64,000 nt of DNA, from the NCBI RefSeq assembly GCF_029873635.1, contig NC_080426.1:54884093-54948092 (forward strand), written 5' to 3'. The translations under genes were made by a program, and so were the position numbers. Of this stretch, positions 11,700-22,179 are shown one piece after another. The notes beneath the pieces are model-generated. The model worked only from the letters and a program-made list of their open reading frames with translations. It ran no database searches and was not told the origin of the DNA. The DNA is from Malania oleifera (Eukaryota; Streptophyta; Magnoliopsida; Santalales; Ximeniaceae). Positions within the stretch are counted from its first letter, which is position 1. Each line of letters opens with the position of its first letter.

Positions 11700-12075
11700 G
11701 GATACTGGTGAATAGTGGTGCCTGTGTGGGCCACGTGTTGCGGAAGCTAGCTTGGTGCCTGTGTGGGCCACGTTATATCCTGTGTAGATAATGGGGCCTG
11801 TGTGGGTCATGTTATGTACCCTGTGTGGGTAGTGGTGCCTGTGTGGATAATGGCGCCTATGTGGGCCATGTTATGTACCCTGTGTGGGTAGCGGTGCCTG
11901 TGTGGGCCATGTTATATCCTGTGTGGATAATGGTGCCTGTGTGGGCCATGTTATGTACCCTCTATGGGTAGTGGTGTCTGTGTGGGCCACGTGTAAATAA
12001 GAAGTACGTAGGTGCCTATGTGGGCCACGTACTGATATGTACACAGTTGCTCTGTGTGGGCCACGTACTGAGGAC
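11700..12075 (+). repeat. GCCTGTGTGGGCCACGT minisatellite
   Basis: Roughly ten irregular copies of a phrase such as GGTGCCTGTGTGGGCC alternate with CATGTTATGTACCCTGTG and CCTGTGTGGATAATGG. The short minus-strand open frames here are just the repeat read in other frames. Confidence 0.85.
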
Positions 12076-12184
12076 ATTGGAAGACAAAGTATAAGTTGCG
12101 TGATTCTTGTGTGGATGTGTTGTGCATGTGAATTTAATTAAAACATAATAGTAATGGTATAACATATTGTGAATGCATGTGTGT

Positions 12185-12480
12185 GCATGCAGCGAGGTAA
12201 ACATACCACCGGGGGCTTACTGAGAAAGGCGAGTGCTTTGTTAGGTAGTTTCTTAGTATCAGTGCAAAGGGATGCTACTTGTATGGGTGGGTAGACATCC
12301 CGATCCTTGGAAACCTTCGCCCTTAAAATAATAAAGATGTATGTATTGGCGGCGAGGTAATACTTCACCTGAGGGCTTACTGAGTAAGGTGAGTGCTCTG
12401 GTAGGTAGTTTTTAGTACCAGAGCATAGGGAAGCTACTTGTATGGGCGGGTAATCTTCCCTATCCTTGGGAACTTTCGTT
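12185..12480 (+). repeat. Tandem ~150-bp duplication in solo LTR H
   Basis: The block GCGAGGTAA ... GGGCTTACTGAG ... GGTAGTTT ... GGGAAGCTACTTGTATGGG ... CCTTGG occurs twice (about 12190-12330 and 12350-12475) with moderate divergence. Confidence 0.8.
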
Positions 12481-14975
12481 TGCATAAAAATTATGTACTT
12501 GTGCACATTGGATGTGTGTATGACATTAGATGTCGGGAATGTTATTAATGGTACATTTTCTCAGTTGTTATTGATATTATGTGAGAAATAGTTTATTTTA
12601 ATATGTAAATATTAAAACTCATTTGTCACACACGGTTATAATTTATTCCACCCTTACTGAGAAGTGTCTCACCCTAGTGGATTAACAATTTTTCAGGTTC
12701 TTCTGGAGACCGAGTTTGAAGGCCTAGGCTGGGATTGTATTTGGTAGTTTCTTTTTGAGGTATTGTGAGATATTGATACATATATACAGATATATATTTG
12801 TACTGGGTTATGTTTTAAATGCTGGTTGTGGATACGAATATTTGGATGTTGTAGTATTCGTTTTTGGGTTGTTATATAGAACTCTAGTATTTATTTAAGG
12901 TTATTTATTTATATTATGTTGCGTGCATGATAATTATGGTATCAGATATAGGTGATTGAAACACGTGGCACCCGGGCCCCATTTGGCGGGTTTGGGGCGT
13001 CACATGTGAAGCTCTCATAAAATTTAAAATAAAAAAAAAACTAAGAAACACCTTGTTAAAAGAGTTTAAAATATATTTTTAAAATTAAAGCAACAAAGGT
13101 CTTAATGGAAGAAAATTTTTCAAAAATAAAAAGAATCCAGGCACCTGACAGACGACTGTCAAAATTTGAGTGTTTTTAAACTGAAGACAGTGTCCTGGCA
13201 GATGACTGCTAGTGTTCTGGGTTTAAAATTTAACCATGACAGATGACTGCCTATATTCTGGCAAACGACTGCCAGCATTCTGAGTTTCAGATTTAACCAT
13301 GGTAGACGACTGCCATGTCGTGGCAGACGACTGCCACGCGGAGCAGATTTCATATCTCAAACGGGAAGTTCTCTTTTAAAATTTTGAATTTTAAAATTAA
13401 GTCAATTTTTTTTAAAAAATATTACCTAACTTAATGGGGATATTGATATTTGAAAAAGCATATAAATACCTCATTGGGTAATGAAAAATTTTGAATTTTA
13501 AAATTAAGTCAACAATTTTTTTGTCAAATATTACCTAACTTGATGGTGATATTGATATTTGAAAAAGCATATAAATACCTCTGGGTAATGAAAAATTTTG
13601 AATTTTAAAATTAAGTCAACAATTTTTTTCAAATTTTACCTAACTTGATGGGGACATTGCTATTTGAAAAAGCATATAAATACCTCCTTGGGTAATGAAA
13701 AATTTTGAAATTCAAAACTAAGTCAACATTTTTTTTCAAATATTACCTAACTTGATGGGGACATTGACCTTTGAAAAAGCCTATAAATACCACCTTAGGT
13801 AATGAAAAAATATACACAAGATAGAATACAAAAGAAGAGAGATTAGTAAGTCTTTTGCTGAAACTCTTCTTGTTCTGAAATTCTCTTAGAGCTCCATCTG
13901 CCCACATCATTTTGTTGGAGAGAAAGAAATTCTCCTTGAGTTCAATTTGCTCACATCTTTTGCTAGAGAGGAATTCTACCATTTTGGTAGATTGAAAATA
14001 TCAAAACTCGGTTTTGGGTTGCAATTCAATTTTTTTTAAGAACCATCGGTGACTTCTAAAACTTTAAAGCTTCATATATTCTATTTTGCTTTGGTTTTTA
14101 GAAGTACAATTTAGATCTCAATTTGTGCAATCTGCTCTAAATTTTGAGAGTATTTTTTATACGCAGATTTATTTTCCATCTTCTTGTACTTTGAACGGTT
14201 CAAAGGATTGATTGGATCGTTGGACCAAGCACAGGCTGGTGCTTGGAGAGGTTTTTCTCTTCCTAAAAAAGAGGGTAAATTGTGTAAGGTTTTTTGTTCC
14301 ACCTATAAGGAACAAGATTTAGTTAAATCCTTAGGTGGTTGACCTAAGGCGAGGACGTAGGCTGGGGTAAGCCGAACCTCGTAAAAAGTGGTGGTGTTAT
14401 TCTCTTTTCCTTACTCTCCTTTTAATTTCAGCAACAATATAACTTGCGCGAATGTTTTAATACTTGAAATCATAAAGTAATACTTATTAGAATTTAAGTA
14501 AACCCAAAAAGGCCTAATTTTTTCTTGAGCTTGCGGAAACCGAAAGGGAGTACGTTGGTTAATCGATCTCTTGCGGAAACCGAAAGGAAGTACGTTGATT
14601 GGTTAACACCCAAAACTTGTTAGCTAAAGGTTTAATTAAGTTCTGATATTGAAAATGTGTTTGGTTGTCATTGCAATATTCAAATTCATAAATCAACAAC
14701 AAGAATTGAACATTCCATTGCAGGACATTTAAATATTCCGAATTGATTTCTTGTCTTGTGGTTGTTGTGTGTGAATGGTAAATTAATTGATTGTGTTTAT
14801 TGATTGTGAATTGATTAAAAGGAAATAGGAGTTAGTGTGTATTGCCTAATTAACGAAAATACGAGAAAACCTTAAGAGATTGTAAAAAGAGACAAGAGCT
14901 CATAAAGAGGATCAAAGAAATTTTTAATAAACCCAATTCACCCCCTCTTGGAACTACACCTTAGGTTTCGTAGGT

Positions 14976-16089
14976 GAATTTGATATCTATGCTATATTAT
15001 TTTCCCTTTTTATTTATGTCTTAATCTTAGGTGATTGAGGCAAAAATAGGTTGAGCTAAAGTGATCCTAGCTAACCTTTTCGTTGTATTGCAACTTATTC
15101 TAGTAGCATTCAACCACATTATCTTTGGCCAAAGTCAAATTGACCAGAGAATGGAAAGGGGTTAGTAGCTCGAGTTAAAAATTTATATTATTAGAGCTTG
15201 ATCTTCAAGGTAAACCTTATTTGAGAAGGCCTATGACCCTTTCCTTTCTTTTTTTTTTTTTTTTTACATTCTATAGATAAATGAGGCTTCTTGTGTTGAT
15301 GATACTTATTCCATTAAGTGGCTCTAACTTGCTTGCCTTTCTTCTTCATTTCAATTTATTACAAATACATATTCCTAGTTGATGTCTCCAAGTTATAGTG
15401 CCTATCCATGAATGGATTGAAAAAGAAAATTAGGCTGAAAGATGATCACACCCCCAAAAGGCTATGAATTGAGCAACCTTATGTGCCCAAACCACGACTT
15501 GGTGAGATCTACTTGATAAATGAGTCAATCTCCACCTCATTGCCAAAGAATAGTTTAAGGGGTTAGGGGCAAAAATGCACCGATTGAGATGCTTTGTCCT
15601 TTCAAGCTCTTCTGTCGTACATGACATGCCATTTCTCGCAACACAAGGTCTTTATTTCTTATTTTTGGTTCAATGAGGATTAATGGAATGCCTTCTTGAC
15701 CAAGTATTTTGCATATGTTTTCTTTATGAGTTGTTTGTTTTGACTTAAATTGAACACCACTAGAGGAAATAATCCTTGTGTTTGCCTTAAAGTGTGTCAA
15801 CCTTGGTCAAGTTAACCTCTCTATGCATAAGGTTGCCTTGGGTCTCTTAGTCCATTAGACAAAAATAACCTACTTGTCAGTTAGAGTGTTAGCCCTCAAA
15901 TTCGAACAAGTAGTGTTGACTTAGCCCATCTACATCATTTAATCTTCAATCATTGTACTAATTAAGCTTGCCCAATCTCTCCAAGTGAGGGTGTTTCTCT
16001 ATTCTAAACTAAAGCTAACTTACTTTTCTTTATTATTCAGTCTTGTATTGTTGTATAGAGATAATCTAAACTCTGCAAGTAAGGACACT
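14976..16089. other. Intergenic, no recognisable gene
   Basis: AT-rich sequence with only short unsupported open frames. It lies downstream of the TAT element's tandem repeats on the minus strand and may be its 3' end or LTR, but I see no terminal signature to show this. Confidence 0.4.
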
Positions 16090-16357
16090 TCTAGCTTTAT
16101 GGGGTTAAGGTCTTATTATTTGTGACTTTATAAGGCTTCTTAAATTAAAAGAGTTGGACCTAGGATATTTTGGCCTTGCGTGGCTAAGGCCTTGGTCTTT
16201 ACAACATTTTAAAGCTTATAGGATTAGTTGCATCGACCCTAGCCCCTTATGGTCTACAAGTTTGAAGTCTTAAGTATCTATGGCCTTTACAAGGTTTCTC
16301 AAATTAGCTAAGCTGACCTAGTCTCTTTTGCTTCTATGGGGTAAATTTCTTAACCTT

Positions 16358-16941
16358 TGTTGTAGTATGTGGCTCATATTGAGTGGAACACATGTATGGA
16401 GAAAGCATACTGAGGAAAAACAAGGAAGCTGGTCTGAAGAAAACCGTTGATGATTTGCATAATGAGTCGATGGTTACATCAATGGTTACAAGCAAGAGCC
16501 AAGTGAGGAAGAAAATTGTTGACGATTTTGCATAGCCCATCGACAGTTTCAAACAGAAGCTAATTTAGAAGGAAACCGTCGACATTTTGATAAAACCGTC
16601 TACGATCTTGTTTGGTGTTGTTTTTGATTTTTGAATTGGGAATATCAATAGGTTGGGGATACATAGGCAAATCCTCCGAGGATTGATACAGGGGTATTTA
16701 AGGAACTTTCTAATCCCTCTGTACGTGTAGGGTTAGCATAAATACAATGTTGTAACCTTGGTTTTGATTAGTAGTGAATTTCATCCGCTGCTTGCTCCCG
16801 TGGACGTAGGCATTCTACTGAACCACGTTAATTCTTGTGTCATGTGTTTATTGCTCTTATTATCTGTGTTATTATGTTTTTCATATTATTCATCATAATT
16901 GTTGCATTGGACGATCGATTCTGCACGCATTGATTTGCACA
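16358..16941 (+). repeat. 5' LTR of Tork element (~584 bp)
   Basis: It runs from TGTTGTAG to TTGCACA, just before the primer site. Dyad motifs with CCGTCGA cores lie at 16440-16615; a TATTTAAGG box (about 16696) and ATAAATACAATG (about 16739) follow. Confidence 0.85.
16440..16615 (+). promoter_or_regulatory. CGTCGA dyad array in Tork 5' LTR
   Basis: Motifs AACCGTTGATGATTT, GTCGATGGTTACATCAATGG, TTGTTGACGATTTTGC and AACCGTCGACATTTTG lie in 175 bp, upstream of the likely TATA. They are decayed versions of the cleaner copies in the 3' LTR (21017-21200). Confidence 0.6.
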
Positions 16942-16947
16942 AAAAAT

Positions 16948-16960
16948 TGGTATCAGAGCT
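16948..16960 (+). other. Primer-binding site (tRNA-Met)
   Basis: TGGTATCAGAGCT, six bases after the 5' LTR end. Confidence 0.92.
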
Positions 16961-16970
16961 ATTGGTTATT

Positions 16971-19900
16971 ATGGCTTGGATTTCTTCTTCAAAGTTTATT
17001 ATTGTCAAGTTCAAAGGATCGGAAAATTTCGGGCTATGGGAGAGGAGGGTTAAGGATTTGTTAATGCAACAGGGTATAGTGAAGGCATAGAAGGCAGCCA
17101 GAAGGCATGGACAACATAAGTTGGAAGGAGCTGGAAGCGAAAGCTATGATGACTATCAGGCTTTGTCTGGCTGATGATGTGATGTATCACGTCACGAAGT
17201 AGGAATCACCAATAGCAGTTTGACTGAAACTGGAAAGTTAGTATATGTCCAAGTCATTGATGAACAAACTTTATCTTAAGAAGAAACTGTATGGGCTTAA
17301 GATGTTAAAGGGTTCAGTTCTGAACCAACATATCAATACGTTTAATTAGATATCATCAGTGATATGAAACGAGTTGACGTGAAGTTTGAAGATGAAGACA
17401 GGGCGTTGAAGCTGTTGAATTCCCTACTTGTGTCTCCTGCGTATGAAAATTTAGTTACAACTCTGATGTGGGGAAAGGAAATTCTCGAATTGGAGGAGAT
17501 CACAAGTGCTTTTTTAGGTTTTCATTAGAGGAAGAAAGTCAGCGATGAGAATTTACAAGGGGAAGGGTAACCGGGAGCATGTGAGAAGCAAGTTTTGGGG
17601 TGGACTGAGTAACAATAAATCTCGATCCAATTCTAGGAAAAGGAATGACATATGATGTTTTAAGTGTGGGAAAAAGGGGTACATAAAACTAGATTGTCTA
17701 GAGAGGAAGAAAGGGAATGCAGAAAATAAAAAGGGTTCATCAAAATCTACGAATGTAGTGGAAGAAGGAGACTTAGAGAGCGGTGATGGTGATATGCTTT
17801 TGGTTTCATCCAGTTCAGATTGTCTCACGGATTCTTGGATCCTAGATTCGGCGTGCTTCTATCACATGAAACCCAAAAAAGATTGGTTTGACACCTACGG
17901 GTTAGTAAATTCTGGTTCTGTTTTAATGGGAAATGATGCTTCATGCAAAATTTTTGGAATAGGGAATATCACAATTAAAATATTTGATGGTGTTGTTAGA
18001 ATGTTATGTGATGTTAGACATGTACCGGATTTAAGGAAGAATCTGATTTCATTAGGCACTTTAGATTGTAATGGGTTTAATTACAAGTTTGTAAGTGGAG
18101 TAATGAAGGTGAGTAAAGGTGTCTTGAAAGCGATGAAGGGGCAGAAGTTAGTAGGAAATATCTATACACTACTAGGTACCACAGTTGTAGGTGGAGCTGC
18201 AGCTACAGAGTCTTAGTCAGATAGTACTGTCTTGTGGCATATGCTTTTAGGGCATATGAATAAGCTAGGATGATGGAGCTTCATAAGAGAAATCTATTGA
18301 AGGGTCTCAAAAAATGCAAGCTGAATTTCTACAAGTATTGTGTTCTTGGGAAACTGAATAAGGTGTAGTTCAAGACAACCACACACAAGACAGAGGAAAT
18401 TCTTGACTATATTCATTCAAATATTTAGGGGCCGGTAAGGGTAGCATCACAGGGAGGACATATGTATTTCGTGAGTTTTATTGATGATTACTCACAAAAG
18501 GTTTGGGTGTACTTTATGCGGTACAAGTCAGAGACATTTGCCAAGTTCAAGTTGTGGAAAGCTAAAGTGGAAAACCAGACAGGGAGGAAGATCAAATGCC
18601 TCAAGTCCGACAATGGTACTGAGTACACAAATTCAAAGTTCATAGAGTTGTGCGAGTAGTATGGCATTAGGAGACGCTTCATATTACGTAATACACCACA
18701 ACAGAATTGTGTGGCGAAAAGGATGAACATAAGAATAGTTGAAAGAGCTCAGTGTCTCAGGTTAAATACAAGGCTTGCAAAGAACTTTTGGGCAGAGGTA
18801 GTGAATATGACTTATTTCTTAATTAATAGATCACTAAGGGCAGCACTACATGGGGAAGTAGCAGAGGAGGTGTAGACCGATAGCATGGTAGACTACTTTA
18901 GTTTGAGAGTGTTTGGATGTCCAGCCTATGTGTATGTTTCTAGTGAGGAGAGATCGAGTCTAGATAATGTCTCTTTATAGGATATCAGAAAGGGCTGAAA
19001 GAGTTCAAACTATGGGATATGAAGGCAAACAAGGTGGTAATCAATAGAGATGAGGTTTTTGATGAAAAAGCCATGTTGCAGCATACTTAGGAAGAAGAGA
19101 AATAGGTGCTAGAAAATTGTAGCAATAATGAGCATGTGGTGAAGGTGGAGCTAGAGAATCAAGGTAAATATGACAATGTTCCATATGTAGGGAGTTCTAA
19201 TTCAAGAGACCAGCAACATCACAGTATAGCTATAGGCAGGCCCAAATGCACTATCAGGCCACCCTCTAGATATGGATTTAATGATCTAGCTTCTTATGCA
19301 CTTATTACTAGTAGTTGGGATCCTACTACTTTTCAAGAGGCGGTGCACAACCAAAATAGAAGTAGATGGATGGGTGTCATAGTGGAGGATATGGAATCTC
19401 TACATAAGAATCAGACATGAGAGTTGGTGGAGCTTCCAGAGGGGACGAGAGCAATAGGATGCCAATGGGTGTATCAGAAGAAAGAAGCCGTATCAGAAAA
19501 AGAAGGAGAAAAATTCAAGGTTCGTCTAGTAGCAAAGGGTTACTCACAGAGGAAAGGGGTTGATTATGATAAGATCTTCTCCCTTGTGGTCAGACACACT
19601 TCCATCAGGGCAGTGTTAGGATTGGTGGTGCATTTTGATATGCATTTGGAGTAGATGGATGTAAAGACAACATTTCTTCATGGTGATTTAGAGGAGCTGA
19701 TTTACATGGTACAGCCAGAAGAGTTCAATAAGCCTGACAGGAGCACTTGGTCTGTAAATTAAGAAAATTACTTTATGAGCTGAAGTAGTCTTAGAGGCAG
19801 TGGTACAAGCGATTTGACACCTACATGATCCAGATTGGCTACATGAGTTGTGAATGTGATTTCTGTATTTATGTGAAGAGCCTTGATGATGGTTCATTCA

Positions 19901-20844
19901 TTATCCATTTGCTTTATGTGGATGGCATGTTGATTGCTGTAAAGAGTATGACTGAGGTCAACAAGTTGAAAACCTTGTTGAGTAAAGAATTTGACATGAA
20001 ATATTGGAGTGTGGCCAAGAAGATTCTTGGAATAGAGATTCGCAGGGACACAACTTCCAAAAGATTGTGGTTATCTCAGCGTAGCTATGTTGAGAGGGTG
20101 TTGGAGAGGTTTAGCATGGGTAATGCAAAACTAATGAGTACACCGTTAGTGAATTTTTTAGATTGTCAACTGCCCAGTGCCCAAAGACAGATGATGACGT
20201 TCATGACAAGTCAAAGGTCTCATATGCTAGTGCAGTAGGGTACTTGATGTATGTTATGGTTTGTACAAGATCGGAATTTGCACAAGCTGTCAGTGTGGTG
20301 AGCAAGTTTCTTTCAAATCTGATTCAACAACATTGGAATGCAGTCAAGCGGATTTTCAGATACTTGAGGGGTACTATAGACTATGACATCATGTTTGGCA
20401 GACAATTAATAGGGTGATCCTTTAGTTGTGGGATATGTGGAAGCAGACTATGCAGGGGACTTGGATGCCAAAAGGTCTACCACAGGGTATGTATTCACTC
20501 TTGTGGGAGGACCTATTTATTGGAGGTCCATGGTTCAGTCTCTAGTTGCCAAAGAAGCTTTGTGGTTTACAAAATTAGTCAAGGAGCTAGGTATTCAACA
20601 AAGTGGAGTTCAGCTACATTGTGATAGTCAGAGTGCCATTTATTTAGCGAAGAACCAGGCGTATCATGCGAGGACCAAGCACATAGATGTGAGGTTTTAT
20701 AGGATCAGGGAATTGGTTACTTTAGGTGAACTATTGCTTGAGAAAGTTCACACTTATAAGACTATAGCAGACATGTTGACAAAGCCTGTTACCACATACA
20801 AGTTCAAGTATTGCTTGAACTTGATTAACGTCTCCAGATGCTAG
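16971..20844 (+). pseudogene. Broken gag-pol of Tork element
   Basis: The ATG at 16971 starts gag (MAWISSSKFIIVKFKGSENF). Domains in order: gag to about 17640; zinc knuckle CFKCGKKGYIKLDC at about 17659-17700 (His replaced by Tyr); protease DSACFYHM near 17850; integrase from about 18220, with IDDYS and SDNGTEY kept but the catalytic Glu of the usual GVAERMN replaced by Lys (CVAKRMN near 18710); reverse transcriptase from about 19400, with YVDD changed to YVDG near 19918; RNase H 20420-20844, where YWRSMVQSLVAKEALW shows that the central segment carrying the catalytic Glu (usually STTEAEY) is deleted. Many stops and frameshifts also occur. It ends in DMLTKPV and a stop at 20842. Confidence 0.92.
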
Positions 20845-20921
20845 ATGGGAGGCATCCCAATTTATTGTCCCAGGTGGAGCTACGGGTTATGTTTTCATTT
20901 TCTCCTAAGGGGTGAATATTT

Positions 20922-20935
20922 TCCAAGGTGGAGGT
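20922..20935 (+). other. Polypurine tract of Tork element
   Basis: CCAAGGTGGAGGT lies immediately before the 3' LTR start TGTTGTAG. It is the expected plus-strand primer. Confidence 0.8.
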
Positions 20936-21538
20936 TGTTGTAGTATGTGGCTCATATCGAGTAGAACACATGTATAGAGAAAGCATGTTGAGGAAAAACA
21001 AGAAACTTGGTCTGAAGAAAACCGTCGATGGTTTTCATAGTGAATCGACCTTTACATCGACAATTTCAGGCAAAAGCCAAGTCAAGAAGAAAATCGTCGA
21101 CGGTTTTGCATAACCCATAGACAGTTACATCGATGGTTTCAGACATAAGCTAATTTAGAAGGAAATCATCGACAGTTTGATGAAACTGTCAATGGTTTTG
21201 TTTAGTGCTGTTTTTTATTTTTGAATTGGTAAGATCAATAAGTTGGGGATACAGAGGAAAATCCTCTGGGGATTAATACAAGGGTATTTAGAGAATTTTA
21301 TAATCCCTTTGTATGTGTAGGGTTAGCATAAATACAATGTTGTAACCCTAGTTTTGATTGATAGTGAATTTCAGCCGCCGCTTGCTCCCATATGTAGACA
21401 TAGGCATTCTGCCGAACCATGTTAATTCTTGTGTCGTGTGTTTATTTCTTTTTTTGTCCGTGTGATTGTGTTTTCCATATTGTTCATCATAATTGCTGCA
21501 TTGCACGATCGGTTCCGAACACATTGATTTGTTTAACA
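20936..21538 (+). repeat. 3' LTR of Tork element (~603 bp)
   Basis: It matches the 5' LTR with scattered substitutions and small indels and ends TTTAACA before the TSD. It carries the clearest dyads of this family: GAAAACCGTCGATGGTTTTC (21017-21036) and GACAGTTTGATGAAACTGTC (21171-21190). Confidence 0.88.
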
Positions 21539-22179
21539 ACCTTCATGGTAGTGTGAGACTTTTTAAATCAATAGAGTTGATTTTTTTCAACCCTACATAA
21601 ATGAGGTCGCGGTCTTTTGTGGCCTTATGGGGCTTCTCAGATCAACTAAATGACATGGACTCCTCTAGCCATATGAGGTTGAGGTTTTATTCTTTGTGCC
21701 CTTTTAAAACTTCTTTAGTTAGTTGAGCCTACCTAGCATCTTTTGACCCTATAGGGGTAAGATCCTACTTTTGTGGCTTTATTAAGCTTCTTAAATCATT
21801 TGAGTTGAATTGGCCTATTTTGATGGCTAAAATTTTGATCTTCAGCCATGTATAGGTTCTTCGTTAAGTTATCCTACTCTTTTTATGGACTTATGAGGCT
21901 AAGGCAGTAGATTCATGGTCCTATGAGGCTTCCTAAATCAATTGAGCTAGCATTCTCACTTTATAAAGTTAAGGTCTTGGTCTTCATGTCTTTGTATTTT
22001 CCATCTAAATCTGTAATAATAAAAGAGAAGACCAAACTCATAATGATTTCATTAAGCTTTACCTAAAATTTTTTTATACATCATGATTTCTATGTCATTG
22101 TTAGTACACTAAGAAGCATAACGCTCGTTATCTTGGGCATGAATTCCCTTCTATGTCAAGTTATTGAGGTTTATATATT

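Larger units (their letters stand above)
10309..13004 (+). mobile_element. Solo gypsy-type LTR 'H' (2.7 kb) nested in the Sirevirus 3' LTR
   Basis: TGTAACGACC starts the insert and GTCACA ends it. The target TGTGA is duplicated as TGTAA (10304-10308) and TGTGA (13005-13009), one mismatch. The uninterrupted site exists in the 5' LTR (ATATGTGAAGCTCTC near 2510). Inside are a (TA)n run (10430-10472), a CT-rich patch, a GTGTGGGCC minisatellite (11700-12075), a duplicated ~150-bp block (12185-12480) and the LTR motif CTTACTGAGAAGTGTCTC ... TTTTTCAGG (12652-12696) shared with Tekay-like LTRs here. No coding sequence or primer site is present. Confidence 0.9.
2193..14970 (+). mobile_element. Sirevirus (SIRE/Maximus-type) Ty1/copia retrotransposon, with nested solo LTR
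   Basis: Both LTRs start TGT.GGCCTAACTAGG (2193 and 9986). The 5' LTR ends in CA at 4498 and the 3' LTR in a mutated CG at 14970. The 5-bp target-site duplication TAGGT is at 2188-2192 and 14971-14975. A tRNA-Met primer site follows the 5' LTR and a polypurine tract precedes the 3' LTR. Long LTRs (about 2.3 kb), a long gag C-terminal coiled coil, repeated polypurine stretches before the 3' LTR and the RNase H sequence DRKSTS...SWSSKKQ place it with sireviruses. No envelope-like third reading frame is visible after pol. The coding region is broken by stops and frameshifts. Confidence 0.93.
9986..14970 (+). repeat. 3' LTR of Sirevirus element, split by a solo LTR
   Basis: It matches the 5' LTR once bases 10309-13009 are removed. 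The parts are 9986-10308 and 13010-14970. The dyad array is at 13140-13345 and the TATA units have TATAAAT at 13461, 13570, 13675 and 13782. The last 519 bp before the final base are identical to the 5' LTR, while the first 320 bp differ at about 20 positions. The terminal dinucleotide is CG rather than CA. Confidence 0.93.
16358..21538 (+). mobile_element. Tork-type Ty1/copia retrotransposon
   Basis: LTRs begin TGTTGTAGTATGTGGCTC at 16358 and 20936. The TSD ACCTT is at 16353-16357 and 21539-21543. The element is 5181 bp, about the usual size. It has a tRNA-Met primer site, a broken gag-pol and a polypurine tract. Protease and integrase sequence (DSACFYHM, RHVPDLRKNLISLGTLD, DYSQKVWVYFM, KSDNGTEYT) fit the Tork lineage. 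It is inserted in the tandem repeats of an older TAT element. Confidence 0.93.
16090..21990 (-). repeat. Degenerate ~70-85-bp tandem repeats at the 3' side of a TAT element (split by Tork insertion)
   Basis: Nine degenerate units can be followed at about 16129, 16210, 16290, 21560, 21628, 21709, 21783, 21850 and 21926; each has a version of AGGCTTCTTAAATCA, then GAGTTGACCTAG, then a T-rich segment ending GGTCTTTGTGGCC. The repeats occupy 16090-16352 and 21544-21990; bases 16358-21538 are the Tork element inserted in the middle of the array. They lie just beyond the 3' end of the integrase remnant of the minus-strand TAT element. Hypervariable tandem repeats in the 3' untranslated region are known for that lineage. 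Confidence 0.6.
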
